A DNA stretch of 64,000 bases from Gambelia wislizenii (GCA_030847615.1 JAUMIR010000004.1:234229001-234293000), one strand, 5' to 3'; positions 44,360 through 55,566 are shown, counted from the first letter of the stretch. Program-made: numbers and translations. Notes: generated from the letters alone by a model not told the origin.

Positions 44360-46768
44360 GTTCCAGATATGCCCATTTACCTAGCAGTAAGTCTCATTGA
44401 ACTCAAAAGGGCTTATGTCTGAGTAGACAGGCATAGGATTGCATCGTAATTGTCATATGCTAAAAGAGACATCCCTGAAACTAGTCAAAATGCACTTTTA
44501 TTTGGAAGATGTCTATTGGTTTGTGTCAGTACTGATAATGTTTGTGTGATTTCTTTTGTAGTTTCTTGTTTCTGTTCATATAGACTGCGCTTCTTTCCCC
44601 TGTGTTTCTTTTTTCTTCTTTCTTCCTTCCACCATTTGTTTTCTGTTAGCTGTTGGAAAAGGTTAGGGTAATGTGAAGGCATGCATTACTGTTCAGACTG
44701 TGTATGTTGGTAAAAATCAAAAGCATTTTTTTTCCAAATGGAAAAACAACATAAGCAAATATTGAGTAATTTCACAGTTGGGTGGGTGACTGTATTGTGG
44801 GATGTATTGTGAATACATGTTAATTAAAGTATTCTTTATGTAAATAGCGGAATGTCCATCATGGTAATGCATGGAAGAGGGTGGACATATAGATGGCAAC
44901 ATCTCTGTGGACAACCTTTGAGGAGGAACACTACAGCTTCTTTCCAGACTCTAATATGTTTACTGAATACAATGGAGCAGAGTGTGCATAACTTCCAAGT
45001 AGTCTCAGTCTCAAAGGTGCTACAAGATCACTTTGCATACTAATCCAGACTAACTTGGTTAGGTCTTTGAATAACTTCAGACTGTTTAGCTGGTAAGTCA
45101 GCAAAGTGTCTCCGTAAAGTAATCAGGGGACAACAGAGACCAACTCAGAGCATTTCTAGGAATGGAGTTTAATTGGTAAAGTATGGCAATTTGATAGCAA
45201 AGAGTGAAGGCTGTTCACAATGGGAGAGAGGGGGGCATGGCAGGGCTGTGATGTTACCAAGTAATAGTATGGTGAATTGCTTTAGCTTTCAGAGAAAGGC
45301 AGAGGTGAATTGCAGTGGGAACTGAACAATTTACAAGGAAGGGAGAATTTACTTCTTTATGCTGTGCCTTAAAAACAGTGGGCTCTTCCAGATTGGTCTA
45401 CAGAAGTGTGAATTCTCACAATACAGTTTCTGTGGCTTTGTTGGTTGTTGTTACCTCTGCATCCCTGCAATCCATTTATTTTGGGAGCTGTTTCTAACAA
45501 TTTATTGTATTTGCACTAGGACTTCCCCAAAATTTTGAAAAACTGGGGTGCAGTTTGCTGGGATGGTCCTATGGTTTGAAAGGCAAATGTTCTCCTCTCT
45601 GAATCCCCCCACATACAGTTAAAGTGCTATAATGAAAAGTGCCATTTCAGTGAAGCACTGATGCTTTATAGCATGATCATTCTTTTAAAAAGAGAGAAAG
45701 AAAGGAGATGATGATGAGAAGGATAAAGCCAGGGCACTAGTCCCAGGAATAGGGAAATTTGTATGTTTTACCCCCCAAACAGATTTTTCCAGGGACCTGG
45801 AACTGGTGACATGGGAGCCATAGCAGAGTGCCCCATGTGGAACTCTTATGCTATGCTAGGCCATGTAGGATCTCAACCAGTACGTGGCTCTGCAGAAGGA
45901 GGATTGACCTTTCTCCAAGGAAACTAACATAGGAAGAGCAACATTAAAGTTTACCACAAAAGCAGTAGGCTCCTGTGTTCAGAAAGATCAATCCCTGTAC
46001 AATCACACTAGTGGATTTGAGAATTTAAGGGAAGGGAAGCTTCCAAAAACGTCACCCTTCCTTTCCCAATCTTCCACTTCAGCCCAAGTTGAAATTGACT
46101 CATGGGGTGGGGGAAATGATCCTTTCAAGCACTAAAACATGCAGCTTCACTACTAAGACTCTAAAGGGTGTTTTTTTTAAAAAAAATATAAAAATTAAAA
46201 ACATAAAAAGCAGGCAGAAGGGAGTGAAGCAAAATAGATAAAAAGAATGGAAATATTCTGAAAATAAAGAACTGAACAACACCTACTTCAGTTGTTACAA
46301 TTTACAGGAAGATCAAATGTAATGTACTTTTTTTTTTAAAAAAAATTAAAGACCCCTTTCAGGTAGGAACAAAATACTTTGGAATACTGTGGAAAGGGAT
46401 TAACAAAACAACATTTAGATCTCTAAAGGAATAAAGCTTGAATGTATTGCCACAAATACTGCACCTCCTGCCACATTTGTCTTGCCTAGAATTGCTCACA
46501 CAGGGATACTCTCTACCACGCAAAATGAATGTCATTTTGCTAGGTAGCACTATTCTGCCACCATTTTGTGTGTCCACTTATGAGCACCTTGACTGAAAAG
46601 TTTTGTGCATTTTAAAGGTGAAGTAACAATGATTTACAAATGAGGAGGAAATGCAGTTAAAAGCTTCCTGCCAAAACTCCAGAGGAGTCCAGAAAAAAAA
46701 GAAAAAAAAAAGAAAGAAGGAATCTACTGTGATAAAGGAAGCTTGACTCGGCCTACTAGGTGTAGTAG
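44360..46768. other. No gene; one short dispersed repeat at 44384-44445
   Basis: 44384-44445 (AGTAAGTCTCATTGAACTC ... TGTCTGAGTAGACAGGCATA) is a widely seen reptile repeat of unknown class to me. The rest has no recognised feature apart from A/T runs near 46170 and 46330. Confidence 0.4.
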
Positions 46769-47030
46769 GGATCCCTGCTGGTGCAGTGGTTAAATGGCAG
46801 TACTGTGGCCACAATGTTGCAAGTTCAATCCCAAGGGCTCCAAAGTTCACTCAGCCTGCCATCCTTTCATAGGTCAGTAAAATGAGTACCCGGCTTGTGG
46901 GGGCAATTAGGTAAAACACATTGGAATCCTCTTAATGCGGTGCAGATGTGTAAAGTGCTATTGCTTGACAATTTGTAAGCCATTCTGAGAGGCTTTCTGG
47001 CTTAACAGCAGGGTATAAATACCTAAAGAA
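46769..47030 (+). mobile_element. tRNA-derived SINE (family 3), GATA tail
   Basis: GGATCCCTGCTGGTGCAGTG then GCAAGTTCAATCCC (B-box-like), a central GTAAAATGAGTACCCGGCTT, and a 3' part GTAAGCCATTCTGAGAGGC ... CAGGGTATAAATACC. A (GATA)n tract follows at 47031-47049. Confidence 0.65.
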
Positions 47031-47143
47031 AGATAGATAGATAGATAGTAAGTATCAGGAGTTATACCTGTTTGCGACAAGATTTCTTGAGCAAACAATG
47101 CAACTCCTGTCCCAGTTTCATTCCTGTGAATTCCCAAGACTAA

Positions 47144-47474
47144 GGAGATTTTCAGACCTGCCAAAATGCCTGTTTGCCACGCAAGCAGCCTCCCGACACT
47201 GCTGCGCGGCAAGGGTCTACTTCGGACGATGCTGTGCCTCTCGCGAAACCGTCCGTGTCACTTCCGTGAAGCTTCGGACGGCTCAGCACCATATTTCAAT
47301 CACGGAGGTTGCCCGAGATTGAAATATGGCGCTGAGTCGTCCAAAGCTTCACGGAAGTGACATGGATGGTTTCGCGAGAGGCACAGCGTCGTCCGAAGTA
47401 GACCCTTGCCGCGCAGCAGTGTCGGGAGGCTGCTCGCGCGGCAAACAGGCATTTTGGCAGGTCTGAAAATCTCC
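47144..47474. mobile_element. 331-bp near-perfect palindromic element, copy 2
   Basis: Identical length to copy 1 at 13088 and only a few percent diverged, mostly at CpG sites. Ends GGAGATTTTCAGACC and complement. The 17-bp loop here is the reverse complement of the loop in copy 1, so the two copies lie in opposite orientation. Flanks TAA and TAG. Confidence 0.85.
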
Positions 47475-47889
47475 TAGCTGTGACATTTTAAACCCAGGGA
47501 TAGATGTGTGGTGGGTTTTTTCCCCTATTCCTGGGACTAGTGCCCTGGCTTTATCCTTCCACAGATGCAAGCGAAATGTCAGGAATAAACTCTTCCAGAA
47601 CATGACCTCGCAGCCTGGAAAAACCCCACAGAAAAGCGCCATTACAGTTTATCACTGTATAGTAAATTCTAGATTTTTTTAAAAAATAAGGAAGCATTAG
47701 GCAGAAAGAGAAAGAAACTACGTGAGGAAACAGATCTGGGGGATCTCAGGGGTTTAGACACATCCACATCTAACATAAGCCATGTCACAAATGGGTTCCA
47801 AATGAAATGGAATGTGCTACCTTTCTAATAAATTAACTTTCTTTCTTTCTTTGTTCTTTTTTAAAAAAATGGTAGGATCATTTTTTTTT
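47475..47889. other. No feature recognised
   Basis: (TTTC)n near 47838. Otherwise nothing named. Confidence 0.4.
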
Positions 47890-48586
47890 AATGAGGTAGA
47901 ATGGGGAAGCAACTGGGGGTTGGATTAGATGGCCCTTGTGGTCTCTTCCAACTCTATGGGCCCGTCTACACAGTAAAAAAAAAATACTTATGCCATTAGG
48001 AAGATCACTCTTCCATACATACAGCCGTTCAGATTCATATGTGTCATTCAGAAGGGGGGGCTAGCGAATCCCCTGTAAACTATGTGGATTCGGGGTTCGG
48101 AAGGAGTAACAGATCTCGGCATAAAATCCGTATAGCCGTTCGAATGGCTGATGGTCTGTACGCCCCGTTTGCACACATACGAACAGGCAGTGTAATCTGA
48201 TTGGCTGGCCGAGCAGAGGGGGCAGGGCTAGTAAGGAGGGGGATTGGGAGCGGCCACCATGTTGGATTCCCGGCTAAGCAAGAGTCCGGTAAGTCCGTGA
48301 ATTTTATATATTTATTTTTATTTTACATTGTAAATAGGGAAAACTGAATGCCCGCAAAGCAGGCACCTTTTTAAATAAATAAAAAAAAAAGCATCAGGAG
48401 ATTTAAAACTGCTGCTTGGCTTGCTCACTCCAGCCAGCTGGGGAAGGGGACTCATACGGAGTTTGGGGGGGGGGGTAAAAATCGTGTAGGCGAATTGCAT
48501 GCATATGAACAACTGCCTATTCGTATTTTTTACCTCCCAAACAGATTTTTTTTTTTACTCATATAGACGGACCCTATGATTCTATG
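47890..48586 (+). mobile_element. CR1 LINE 3' end, split by a 617-bp element
   Basis: 47890-47957 carries GGGGTTGGATTAGATGGCCC and TGGTCTCTTCCAACTC, and the tail resumes at 48575 with TATGATTCTATG. The insertion at 47958-48574 sits exactly inside the octamer tail. Confidence 0.75.
47958..48574. mobile_element. Inverted-repeat element (GGGCCCGTCTACAC), TAT duplication
   Basis: GGGCCCGTCTACACAG at the left and ATATAGACGGACCC at the right, with TAT on both sides (47955-47957, 48575-48577). The CR1 tail at 7509-7529 shows the unoccupied sequence. The interior includes a GC-rich segment 48140-48300. It is non-coding, and Harbinger-like only by TSD length. Confidence 0.8.
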
Positions 48587-48676
48587 TGAAGTTGAAGGCT
48601 TTCACGGCCAACAGCCATAGAATTTCCTTGGTTTTTTTCTAGGCTGTGAGGCTGTGTTCTGGAATAGTTTCTTTCT

Positions 48677-48711
48677 GACATTTCGCCTGCATCTGTGGCT
48701 GGCATCTTCAG
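48677..48711 (-). ncRNA. Hammerhead ribozyme-like motif, Penelope copy 1
   Basis: Minus strand: CTGAAGA, then stem GCCAGC / GCAGGC (one mismatch) closing loop CACAGAT, then GAAA and TGTC. This is the CUGANGA-stem II-GAAA arrangement of the hammerhead core. It sits in the non-coding 3' part of the element where Penelope terminal-repeat ribozymes are known. Activity is not tested. Confidence 0.5.
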
Positions 48712-48864
48712 AGAATGGTTGGGTAGGAGTGTATGTGGAGTTTCAATGCTGTGAAGCCCTGTTGGGGAGGATATGTAAATTTGTGTAATTGAATGGTTAG
48801 TTTTTGGGTATAGAAATGCAAGGCTCGTTAGTGTCTGTTTGGCTAATGTTTGGTTGATGGACCA

Positions 48865-49227
48865 TTATCTGCTGGGAATCCCCCTGCCCCTGGGTGGAAT
48901 TCTTTTGTAAGTGTTGAGTTTTGATTTATTGTATTCCAAAACTGGGAGCCAGATTTTGTTTACTTTTAAGGTTTCTTCTTTCCTGTTGAAGTTGTCCAGG
49001 TGTTTGTGGATTTCAATAGCTTCTCTGTGCATTCTGACATGATAGTTGTTGGCCTGGTCTAGAATTTCTGTGTTTTCAAATAGCATTTTGTGTCCAGGTT
49101 GGTATATAACATATTCTGCTAGTGCTGATTTTTCTGGCTGGCCCAGTCTGCAGAGTCTCTCAGGTTCCTTGATTTGTGTTTGCACACTGCGTTTAGTGTC
49201 CCTATGTAAACTTGTCCACAGCTGCAT
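48865..49227 (-). pseudogene. Penelope-like GIY-YIG endonuclease domain, copy 1
   Basis: About 120 codons with DTKRSVQTQIKEPERLCRLG (normally TKRSV-TRIKEH), AEYVIYQPGHKMLFENTEIL and HREAIEIHKHLDNFNRKEE. This is the C-terminal GIY-YIG nuclease of Penelope-like retroelements. The YIG part reads LHRD and is damaged, while the downstream glutamate (FENTE) remains. Confidence 0.7.
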
Positions 49228-49266
49228 GGACTCCTTTAAACCATTGAAACTGGGCCCTACAGGCTA

Positions 49267-49948
49267 ATGGTTACTCCAGATCAGACATCACAAGACCAGC
49301 CAGACCCAGAAAAAAACACAGGAATGAAGAAGAAAAACAGCCACCCAAAGGGAAGGTATTTTTTACCATACATCAAAGGAGTCACAGACAGAATAGGGAA
49401 ACTGATGAGGAAACACAGCCTCCAATCTACAGACCAACCAAAAAAATCCAAGAAATTCTATGCTCAGCGAAGGACAAAAGACACCCTCTCACAGCTGCAG
49501 GAGTTTACCGCATATCATGCAGCTGTGGACAAATTTACATAGGGACACTAAACACAGTGTGCAAACACAAATCAAGGAACCTGAGAGACTCTGCAGACTG
49601 GGCCAGCCAGAAAAATCAGCACTAGCAGAATATGTTATAAACCAACCTGGACACAAAATGCTATTTGAAAACACAGAAATTCTAGACCAGGCCAACAACT
49701 ATCATGTCAGAATGCCCAGAGAAGCTATTGAAATCCACAAACACCTGGACAACTTCAACAGGAAAGAAGAAACCTTAAAAGTAAACAAAATCTGGCTCCC
49801 AGTTTTGAAATACAATAGAATCAAAACTCAACACTTACAAAAGAATTCCACCCAGGGGCAGGGGGATTCCCAGCAGATAATGGTCCATCAACCAACCATT
49901 AGCCAAACAGACACTAAAGAGCCTTGCATTTCTATACCCAGAAACTAA
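49267..49948 (+). pseudogene. Penelope-like RT end plus GIY-YIG domain, copy 2
   Basis: Frame 1 (49267-49542) contains GRYFLPYIKGVTDRIGKLMR, the conserved link after the RT. Frame 2 (49460-49948) contains VQTQIKEPERLCRLGQPEKS and the same nuclease tail as copy 1. The frames overlap, so a frameshift lies near 49500. Stops remain in the full frame. Confidence 0.7.
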
Positions 49949-50033
49949 CCATTCAATCACACAAATTTACATATCCTCCCCAATGGGGGTTCACAGCATA
50001 TAAACTCCACACACATACCTACACAACCATTCT

Positions 50034-50068
50034 CTGAGGATGCCAGCCACAGATGCAGGCGAAATGTC
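50034..50068 (+). ncRNA. Hammerhead ribozyme-like motif, Penelope copy 2
   Basis: Plus strand: CTGAGGA (50034-50040), stem GCCAGC / GCAGGC with loop CACAGAT, then GAAA (50061-50064) and TGTC. The core boxes are intact, with the same stem II mismatch as copy 1. Confidence 0.5.
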
Positions 50069-50344
50069 AGAAAGAAACTATTCCAGAACGTGGCCTCACA
50101 GCTCGGAAAAAACCCAAGGAAATTCTATCTATGATTCTACGTTTCTAAGTGTCAACAAGGAATATTAAATGGTGTGACATAAATAGTCACAAATTGCCAT
50201 TCTGGATGAGTCCTTATTTGAAGTCACTTTTTTTTTGGGTAGGGGGAGTCAAAAAGATGGCCACTTCTATAAGTGTCTGAATGAGTTATGGGTATTGGGA
50301 GATTTATTCCACCCAATGGCACCCACTAGAGCTAACATGGGTGA

Positions 50345-50440
50345 ACTTTGACCCTCCAGATATTTTGGACTACAACTCCTACAATCCCTAGTCACTTGCC
50401 ATGGTGGTGGGTGGGGAGCTGTAGGCTAAAACAGCTGGAG
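50345..50440. mobile_element. Short palindromic MITE
   Basis: CCTCCAGATATTTTGGACTA then CAACTCC pairs with GGAGCTGTAGGCTAAAACAG then CTGGAGG. About 90 bp. Confidence 0.55.
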
Positions 50441-51965
50441 GTCCAAAGCTGCCCCATCTGTGCACCAAAGAAGTGCAGTGTTTTCTGCCACACAGTGAAA
50501 TGATGGAAAGTATGCACCAAAGAACAGAAACCAAGATAGGCTATTTTATATTTGATCATAGTTAAAACAACCTTCCTCTTCTGGAAGTGAAACTGGTGAT
50601 CTCCCAATCAATTAAAGATAACTTGGTTACTCAGAAGGTTGTCGCTTGTGAGTCAGATTTCCAAGATAGGATGACAGTGAGGATTGAACCCTATGAATGA
50701 AAACAAGGAGGTTAAATCTTCATAGAATTCTTACTCATAGTGCACTAGTGCTCAAGAAAATCTCCTTTGGTTCCCCCCCACAAATTTTTTTTTTTTTGCA
50801 GAAACTGTCCTTATACATTCAAATGTTATTTTTTTAAAGAGAAAAGTAAAGGGAAACTGACATTCTCAAGACGCTAAAATACCTTCTGCGTATTAGATCG
50901 TGTACTCTATGTGTACACATTCATGCAAATTGAATAAGTGTAGAATTTCCCACCAGTAAAACACATAGATTAGAACATATGCTTTACATAATAAAATAGG
51001 CAACAAAGGCTTGTAAAATGCATGTGAGAGGGCTCATATACAGCTTGGTTATATTACTCTTAATAAGCTTTGCATTTATATCTGATTCGTAGCTTAACTT
51101 CTAGTTTAGGTAAGTGGTATACTCTGATGCTCTTTAATAGGAAGGATATTAATAGAAATGACCTACATATGTAGGACACATTCTGTAAACAAAATTGTAT
51201 TTTGTTCATCAGGTACAGTACAAATCAATGCAAGGAAACAGAGACATCATAAATAAGGAGGAGATTTTATCTCTGCCTCCAAGGTGAAATGTTGAGGTGT
51301 GCTATATACACAGGTACCAATCAATTATTAATATGAGAACATTGGACTGAATCTTTTCAGAAAATTGTAGCTATTTCCTATGAGGAGGACGGTATCAGAT
51401 CTACAACTAACAGGAAGTCCTAGGAACTGTTGCATGTGACCAGGATGTAGTTTCTATATTTGCTACTAGAATATGAGATAAATAGCAATGGTTCCAAGGA
51501 TAAAGTTAATTATTCTAGTGAAAATGATACAAAAATGTAACTACATGTTACATGAATACGTGGGGACTCATGACACTCAAAATACAGTATTAAGTTGAGG
51601 AATTTTAATTTGCTCAAAGGTATTACTGTGAGAGTTCGGGTAACTTACAGGACCTTTGCACCTGTGTGTACCAGTACTCACTGATGAGACTCTAAGCCAA
51701 AATGAAATAAAAATAGGGTTTTTTTGGAAAATAATGACAAAAGCATTCACACATGCACTCACACTCAAAAGATAACCACAGAAGACTAATGAAGAGTCAA
51801 GGCAGAAATATTGTGATAGAGGAATAGACTTGGGAGTTATGGGCTATATTTACCAGTCCTGAAGAGCAGAGGTTCATGCAGTAAAGGAAGACTCAGATTT
51901 GGAGCTGAGGTTGATACAGCTGTCTGGCCGCGTGATGTTGTCCAGCTGTAGCATACGTGGCTATT
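50441..51965. other. No feature recognised
   Basis: No coding or named repeat signal. Confidence 0.4.
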
Positions 51966-51978
51966 ATTTGAGGGTAAT

Positions 51979-52156
51979 GTCTGTTTGGCTAATGGTTGGG
52001 TGATGGACCATTATCTGCTGGAACTCTCCTTGTCCCTGGGTGGAATTCCTTTGTAAGTGTTCAGTTTTTATCCTATTGTTCTTCAAAACTGGGAGCCAGA
52101 TTTAGTAAACAAAATCTGGCTCCCAGTTTTGAAGAACAATAGAATAAAACCTCAAC
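51979..52156. mobile_element. Short inverted Penelope-like insertion with perfect 13-bp duplication
   Basis: The minus-oriented part (TTGGCTAATGGTTGGGTGAT ... AAAACTGGGAGCCAGATTT) is followed after a 7-bp spacer by a plus-oriented piece (AAATCTGGCTCCCAGTTTTG) of the same region. ATTTGAGGGTAAT is found on both sides (51966-51978, 52157-52169). Confidence 0.85.
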
Positions 52157-52169
52157 ATTTGAGGGTAAT

Positions 52170-52737
52170 ATTTATACCCAATATTATATCCTTAAAGAAT
52201 GCTTAGATGGGTTTCCATGGTTAAACAAAAGAAACTCTGCTTTGTTGAGTGCCAGTAATGGCTGAGACCTTATGGTTGATGGTTTATGGAAGCCTCTGTA
52301 TTGTGGAGAGGAAAATATGAGAGAGAAAGACATTTCGTAGATAGTGGGGATTCCAGTTACTGTTTGTTTTAGAGTGTGACCCACAGCCAGGTGCATCCAG
52401 GGAAGATTAGCACATTCCTCCTTAACTACTCTGACTAACAGGCTTCACTTAATACCATCCTGGGCGTGTTTGCTTGGGAAAAGGCCTTTGGGTGACCTTC
52501 ACTTCAACTTAATGTTGGTTTGCCTTGGTCTACCTTAGACCTCGTGAACTGTCCAATATTGTCAAATTATGAATTATTAGAGAGTGTGGGTGTAAGGCTG
52601 GGTAACATACAGTCCTCAAACATAAAGTTGGATCACAAGCACTGTGAACAGAGTTTTGCTGATGAATAGAACTTTTCCACCTCTTTCCTACTCCTGTGTA
52701 TCATCTCATGTATTCTGAGGATCCTGTTAGAAGTGGC
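52170..52737. other. No feature recognised
   Basis: No coding or named repeat signal. Confidence 0.4.
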
Positions 52738-53700
52738 ATCTCTCTCTGGCTTTTCTTCGCAAATGAAGATTCAGAAAGGACACATCCCGCGCTTTCTGCA
52801 AGCGCACTGATGACTAAAAAGGCCAATCTGAGATAGACAAGTCCGGTTGCAGAAAGCACAGCAGAAGGTTTCCTTGGGTGATGTTTCCAGGTTGTGATTC
52901 TGGACTTTTTCAGACGTTTAAAATACAACTCGAGCAGCCTCGCCACGTTGTGAGGCTGCAGCGCTGCAGGGCATCCCATTCGGATGACGCCTGTCCCTGC
53001 CGGTACTATTGCGGTACCGTAGGGACGTTTGAGTGTTATATTTAGCCGATTTTTACTCACGATCAACTTTCGTGAGTAAAAATCGGCTAAATATAACACT
53101 CAAATGTCCCTGCGGTACCGCAACAGTACCGGCAGGGATGGGCGTCATCCGAAAGGGACGCCCTGCAGCGCTTCAGCCTCGCAACATGGCGAGGCTGCTC
53201 GCGTTGAATTTTAAATGTCCGAAAAAGTCCTCTTTCTGCGTTGTCATTTCTCTTCAAGATTTGTTTGGCATGAGTTCTCAAATAAGGCTGGAGCATTGTG
53301 GATAGTGTGTCTCCATGCCTCCCGATGTGAGACCAGGGCGGACCATTGTTGGTGATCAATTTGGCCGAGCCTGAGGTGCTGTTTCAGGGAATCCTTGTAT
53401 CGCTTTTTTGGAGCGCCCCTCTTACGCTGACCCATGGCAAGTTCACCATAGAATACTATTTTGGGGAGGTGATGGTCCTCCATCCTAGAAACATGCCCTG
53501 CCCAGCGCATCTGTGTTCTCAATATCATGTCCTCAATGCTGGTGATCCCTGCTTGCTCAAGGACAGCAACATTCCATAGGATATTGGCTAAGGGGAAGAG
53601 ATGATAGCATGTGTTGCACAGAAATGGTGGTGTCCTGGCTATGCCCCCCAACCTTGTATGTGTGCCTAGTTCAGCCCTGCTAGCAATGTCCATACACTGA
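52738..53700 (-). mobile_element. Non-LTR retrotransposon 3' end, split by a palindrome
   Basis: The longest copy of the LINE family also seen at 18622, 28339 and 40597. The C-terminal ORF part lies on the left and the post-RT region on the right. 52902-53230 is a later palindromic insertion. Confidence 0.75.
52902..53230. mobile_element. 329-bp near-perfect palindrome with TCT duplication
   Basis: GGACTTTTTCAGACG and GTCCGAAAAAGTCC termini. The arms (about 160 bp, with CGGTACCG inside and GCAGCGCTGCAGGGC) are reverse complements around CGATCAACTTTCG near 53066. TCT occurs on both sides (52899-52901, 53231-53233), and the sequence without the insert (TGATTCTTTCTGCG) is present in the copies at 28339 and 40597. 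Confidence 0.9.
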
Positions 53701-53741
53701 TGTGTGCATAGCAAAAGCCTCTGCATGTGGGCTTTACACAC
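53244..53741 (-). pseudogene. LINE ORF2 post-RT region
   Basis: About 165 codons with AGITSIEDMILRTQMRWAGH, VSRMEDHHLPKIVFYGELAM, KRGAPKKRYKDSLKQHLRL and HREAWRHTIHNAPALFENSC. The (Q/M)RWAGHV-RM...P-Y-GEL...G--KKR-KD pattern is common downstream of the RT in several animal LINE clades. The ORF continues, past a frame break and the palindrome, to the C2H2-like end. Confidence 0.75.
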
Positions 53742-54303
53742 ATTGGCCGTCCCAGAAGATTACACTATGTTTTCGCAGGATCTTATTTTCACCCTCCACC
53801 CAATTAAAATGTAGACATATATCTGGGAACAATTTTAGATTTATTGTGCAATTGCAAACACTCGAGTATTTTGAAACAAGGGAAATACTCATGACAGCTT
53901 TGTTTAAAAAATTAAGAAAGTGGTCTTAAAGATATTTTTATTTTATCATCCCTAGTATCACAATTATTTTAAAGGAGACAATCCAAAACGTGCTTAGTAG
54001 GATGTTAACATCCACTGGGGAAAAAAAGGTTTTTAGGTCTGGAATGTAAGATCCTTAGTGAAATTAGTCTGATGGGTTTCATATATTTCTTCAGAAGTCT
54101 CAACAGTCACATTTGACATGATATTTTGATGGTGTTATTGTCAGAAAAAAAATGGACTGAGGCGATGTAGACATTAATGTATGCTTTTAAAGGTAAAATG
54201 TGTTTCCAAGATGGAAGCATTTTGGTCTGCCAGTTAGAAGAAACCTGGCATGCTGGCGTTTTTGATACGCCCCTTCTTTTTCTTCCAAGGCCATAAATCC
54301 AAT
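53742..54303. other. No feature recognised
   Basis: No coding or named repeat signal. Confidence 0.4.
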
Positions 54304-54480
54304 TCCTTTCAGAATTGCTAGCACACCAAACTTTTGATGAGGAAAGTGGAGTGAAGGAGTTCAAAAGCCTACCCTCAGAACCAAAGTAAAGGACTAACCA
54401 GTGAATGCCTTGTGATCATAGAGATAGTATTGATCTCATAGTGGAAAGATGAATGGAGACAATATCCTGAGCATTTCTTA
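54304..54480 (+). repeat. Short duplicated segment, copy A (unoccupied)
   Basis: Homologous to pieces of 55301-56233: CCTTTCAGAA, TTTTGATGAGGAAAGT, CAGAACCAAAGTAAAGGACT, GTGAATGCCTTGTGATCA and GAGCATTTCTT. A frame through it reads FDEESGVKEFK, paralleled by FDEESKLKDFK in copy B. Origin unknown. Confidence 0.6.
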
Positions 54481-54992
54481 TAGGGTATCCACTCATATTT
54501 ATCTTTATCTGTCAGCAGTGAAAACACACCACAAAGCTTGCCCTTTTGTAATGTACACAGAAAATTACATCTTTAACGCATAGCCAAACTATTTAAAGAG
54601 GCAGCTTTTATTCCCTCATAATGTTCGGCAACATAAGGCGGTGCAACTGATGTGACTCCACAGCTGTTGCCAGGGGAAAGTAAGAATGTAGCTTGCCACA
54701 TCTGGGGTGACATCTTTAAAGAGATACTTAATCTGCACTGTGGAGGTATGTTAAGCCTCTTTGCTTTTCTTTGCTTGTTCCCTGCCTAATGCAGCTCCTG
54801 GAGAGCAGTGTTGATTTCAAGTCAAATGGGTGAGATGAAAGAACAATTAAAGACAAGTGATACTAGGAGGCATTGTATGAAACATAAAGGCAGAATAATA
54901 GTATAATCCCTTGAACAGTCTGGCAGAAGATTTGTAATGCCACATTTGAAAGATGTAGGATCTTTGTAACTCAAACTAAAAATGACAGCTTT

Positions 54993-55015
54993 ATGTGTGT
55001 GTGTGTGTGTGTGTG
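54993..55015 (+). repeat. (GT)n microsatellite
   Basis: About eleven GT units. Confidence 0.95.
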
Positions 55016-55387
55016 TTGGGTGTCCATGCCCATCTGTTAACAACAGGAATTATTGTTTTAGGTTTTTACATGTTTTTAATTGGCACATGCCCTCTTTTCC
55101 AACACCTTTGCTTAGGGCTTTTTCAAAGGAAAATATTGGATTACACCATGAGATTAGATTTTAATTTGCACACTGCCTACAAACCAGTTATGCTTAAAGT
55201 CACATGCCAGTAGATTTAGATGCCTACCTAGAATGGGGAGAAATCCTGAAGACTGGGAACTACAGGGCAATCCTAACTGAAAGATGCACCAGCTGTAAGG
55301 CGTGCCTTTCAGAAGTTATAGCATCCCCACAAGAAAACTTTGATGAAGAAAGTAAACTGAAGGACTTCAAAATGGAACCAATTCCCT

Positions 55388-55544
55388 AAAGAGGTGTTGG
55401 GGTCTCCTTCTCTAGCTGTCTTCACAGAGAGGGTAGACAGCTACCTGCTGGGGATGCTTTCACTGAAGATCCTGAATTGATCAGGAGACTGGACCCAATG
55501 GCCCATGAGGCTACTTCCAACGCTATGTGTCTGTGATTCTATGA
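55388..55544 (+). mobile_element. CR1 LINE 3' end
   Basis: GACTGGACCCAATGGCCCAT and a tail with TGTGATTCTATGA follow the CR1 3' pattern, more diverged than the copy at 7375. Confidence 0.6.
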
Positions 55545-55566
55545 AAAACCTACTATCAGAACCAAA

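Larger units (their letters stand above)
48587..50129. mobile_element. Head-to-head pair of Penelope-like elements
   Basis: 48587-49225 (minus) and about 49505-50129 (plus) are inverted copies of one Penelope-like 3' region. The plus copy extends upstream to about 49267 with the RT end (YFLPYIKGVTDRIGKLMRKH). Outer ends TGAAGTTGAAGGCTTTCACG and its counterpart abut the CR1 tail, and TATGATTCTATG / TATGATTCTACG flank the pair (12 bp, though CR1 tail repeats make this ambiguous). Confidence 0.8.
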
